Assembly: GCF_000429085.1 (NCBI RefSeq)
Contig: NZ_AUBE01000002.1
Span: 40,824 to 104,823, forward strand
Direction: 5' to 3'
Length of the DNA: 64,000 nucleotides
Origin: Streptomyces flavidovirens DSM 40150
GTDB taxonomy: Bacteria > Actinomycetota > Actinomycetes > Streptomycetales > Streptomycetaceae
A model generated the notes under the pieces. That model was not told the origin of the DNA, did not search any database, and saw nothing but the letters and a program-made list of their open reading frames with translations. Shown piece by piece: positions 63,774-64,000 of this stretch. Made by a program: the position numbers and the translations under genes. Every line of letters starts with the position of its first letter. Within the stretch, counting starts at the first letter, position 1.

Positions 63774-64000
63774 AAGAGCTGACCGACTGGCTGGCCGATC
63801 CCGTACCCAGCCGGTTTCCGTACCCCGCGGTGACCCACGAGTTCCACCGCGTCGGTAAGCACTTCGTCTGTGACGAGATCCTGAAGTCCCTCGCCCTGGC
63901 CAGGGAGCGGCTCCCCCCGCTGGCGCCCACACCCGCCGACGCGGCCCACCGGCTGCTGCTCGACCGGTTCCTGGACACCGCGCTCGACAAGTGGGACGGC
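63770..64000 (+). CDS. Unknown protein, 5' part (cut by window edge)
   Basis: GTG 63770 overlaps the preceding stop (GTGA) and the frame is open for 77 codons to the edge: VKELTDWLADPVPSRFPYPA, then VTHEFHRVGKHFVCDEIL. The peptide is predicted helical with no membrane part. No family was recognised. It clearly belongs to the plus-strand biosynthetic operon. Confidence 0.75.
   Translation, partial: MKELTDWLADPVPSRFPYPAVTHEFHRVGKHFVCDEILKSLALARERLPPLAPTPADAAHRLLLDRFLDTALDKWDG

Overview
This is a very GC-rich stretch of actinobacterial chromosome, almost certainly Streptomyces. The signs are strong G/C third-position bias, many GTG and occasional TTG starts, GTGA/ATGA overlaps, an XRE/DUF5753 regulator paired with DUF397, and a SigB-type sigma factor with its anti-sigma and antagonist. 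The order acyl-CoA dehydrogenase, sugar-nucleotide dehydrogenase, dipeptidases, purEK, GtrA, two-component pair, sigma I module, hut genes also fits the core of a Streptomyces chromosome. No tRNA, rRNA, CRISPR array, transposase or integrase was seen.

Left edge (1-3250): a minus-strand operon encodes a coiled-coil membrane protein, a small one-pass protein with a MotB-like membrane segment, a TerY-like von Willebrand A protein and a gene cut by the edge. A 3'-truncated TerD/TerA-superfamily gene diverges from it. This looks like a stress or conflict module and is one of the two best candidates for an undescribed system. Then (3190-13860) come acyl-CoA dehydrogenase, UDP-glucose/GDP-mannose-type dehydrogenase, a CGNR zinc-finger remnant, a dipeptidase-like protein that has lost its metal ligands, a GC-rich repeat array, a normal M19 dipeptidase coupled to purE-purK, GtrA, and a sensor kinase/regulator pair.

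Middle (14230-24320): a POT peptide transporter, a DUF397/XRE pair, two small genes, a four-gene minus-strand surface operon (LPKTG protein, DUF916-like protein, neocarzinostatin-like membrane protein, LADTG protein), and the prsI-arsI-sigI type sigma module.

Histidine region (24330-43500): hutU, an M20 hydrolase, hutF and hutI form one minus-strand operon with a clear promoter/operator. Further right are an RpiR regulator, a histidine ammonia-lyase homologue without the Ala-Ser-Gly triad, an OpuC-type ABC importer and an NCS1 permease broken by a small palindromic insertion. Between them lie a PLP decarboxylase, an APC permease and a four-gene Roadblock/LC7 cluster with no GTPase. Then follow cystathionine beta-synthase, an SGNH hydrolase, a thiolase and small conserved proteins.

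Right end (50660-64000, running off the edge): an eight-gene minus-strand operon (FMN reductase, ATP-grasp ligase, trpE-G-D-C-B-A) faces a plus-strand operon (two ATP-grasp-type proteins, a tryptophan 2,3-dioxygenase-like protein, a class V PLP enzyme, an unknown protein). It reads as a biosynthetic cluster that makes its own tryptophan, opens or oxidises the indole and joins pieces with ATP-grasp ligases. It is the strongest candidate for a new system. GC-rich interspersed repeats recur at about 7.4-8.0, 20.0, 25.6-26.0 and 46.3-46.4 kb.
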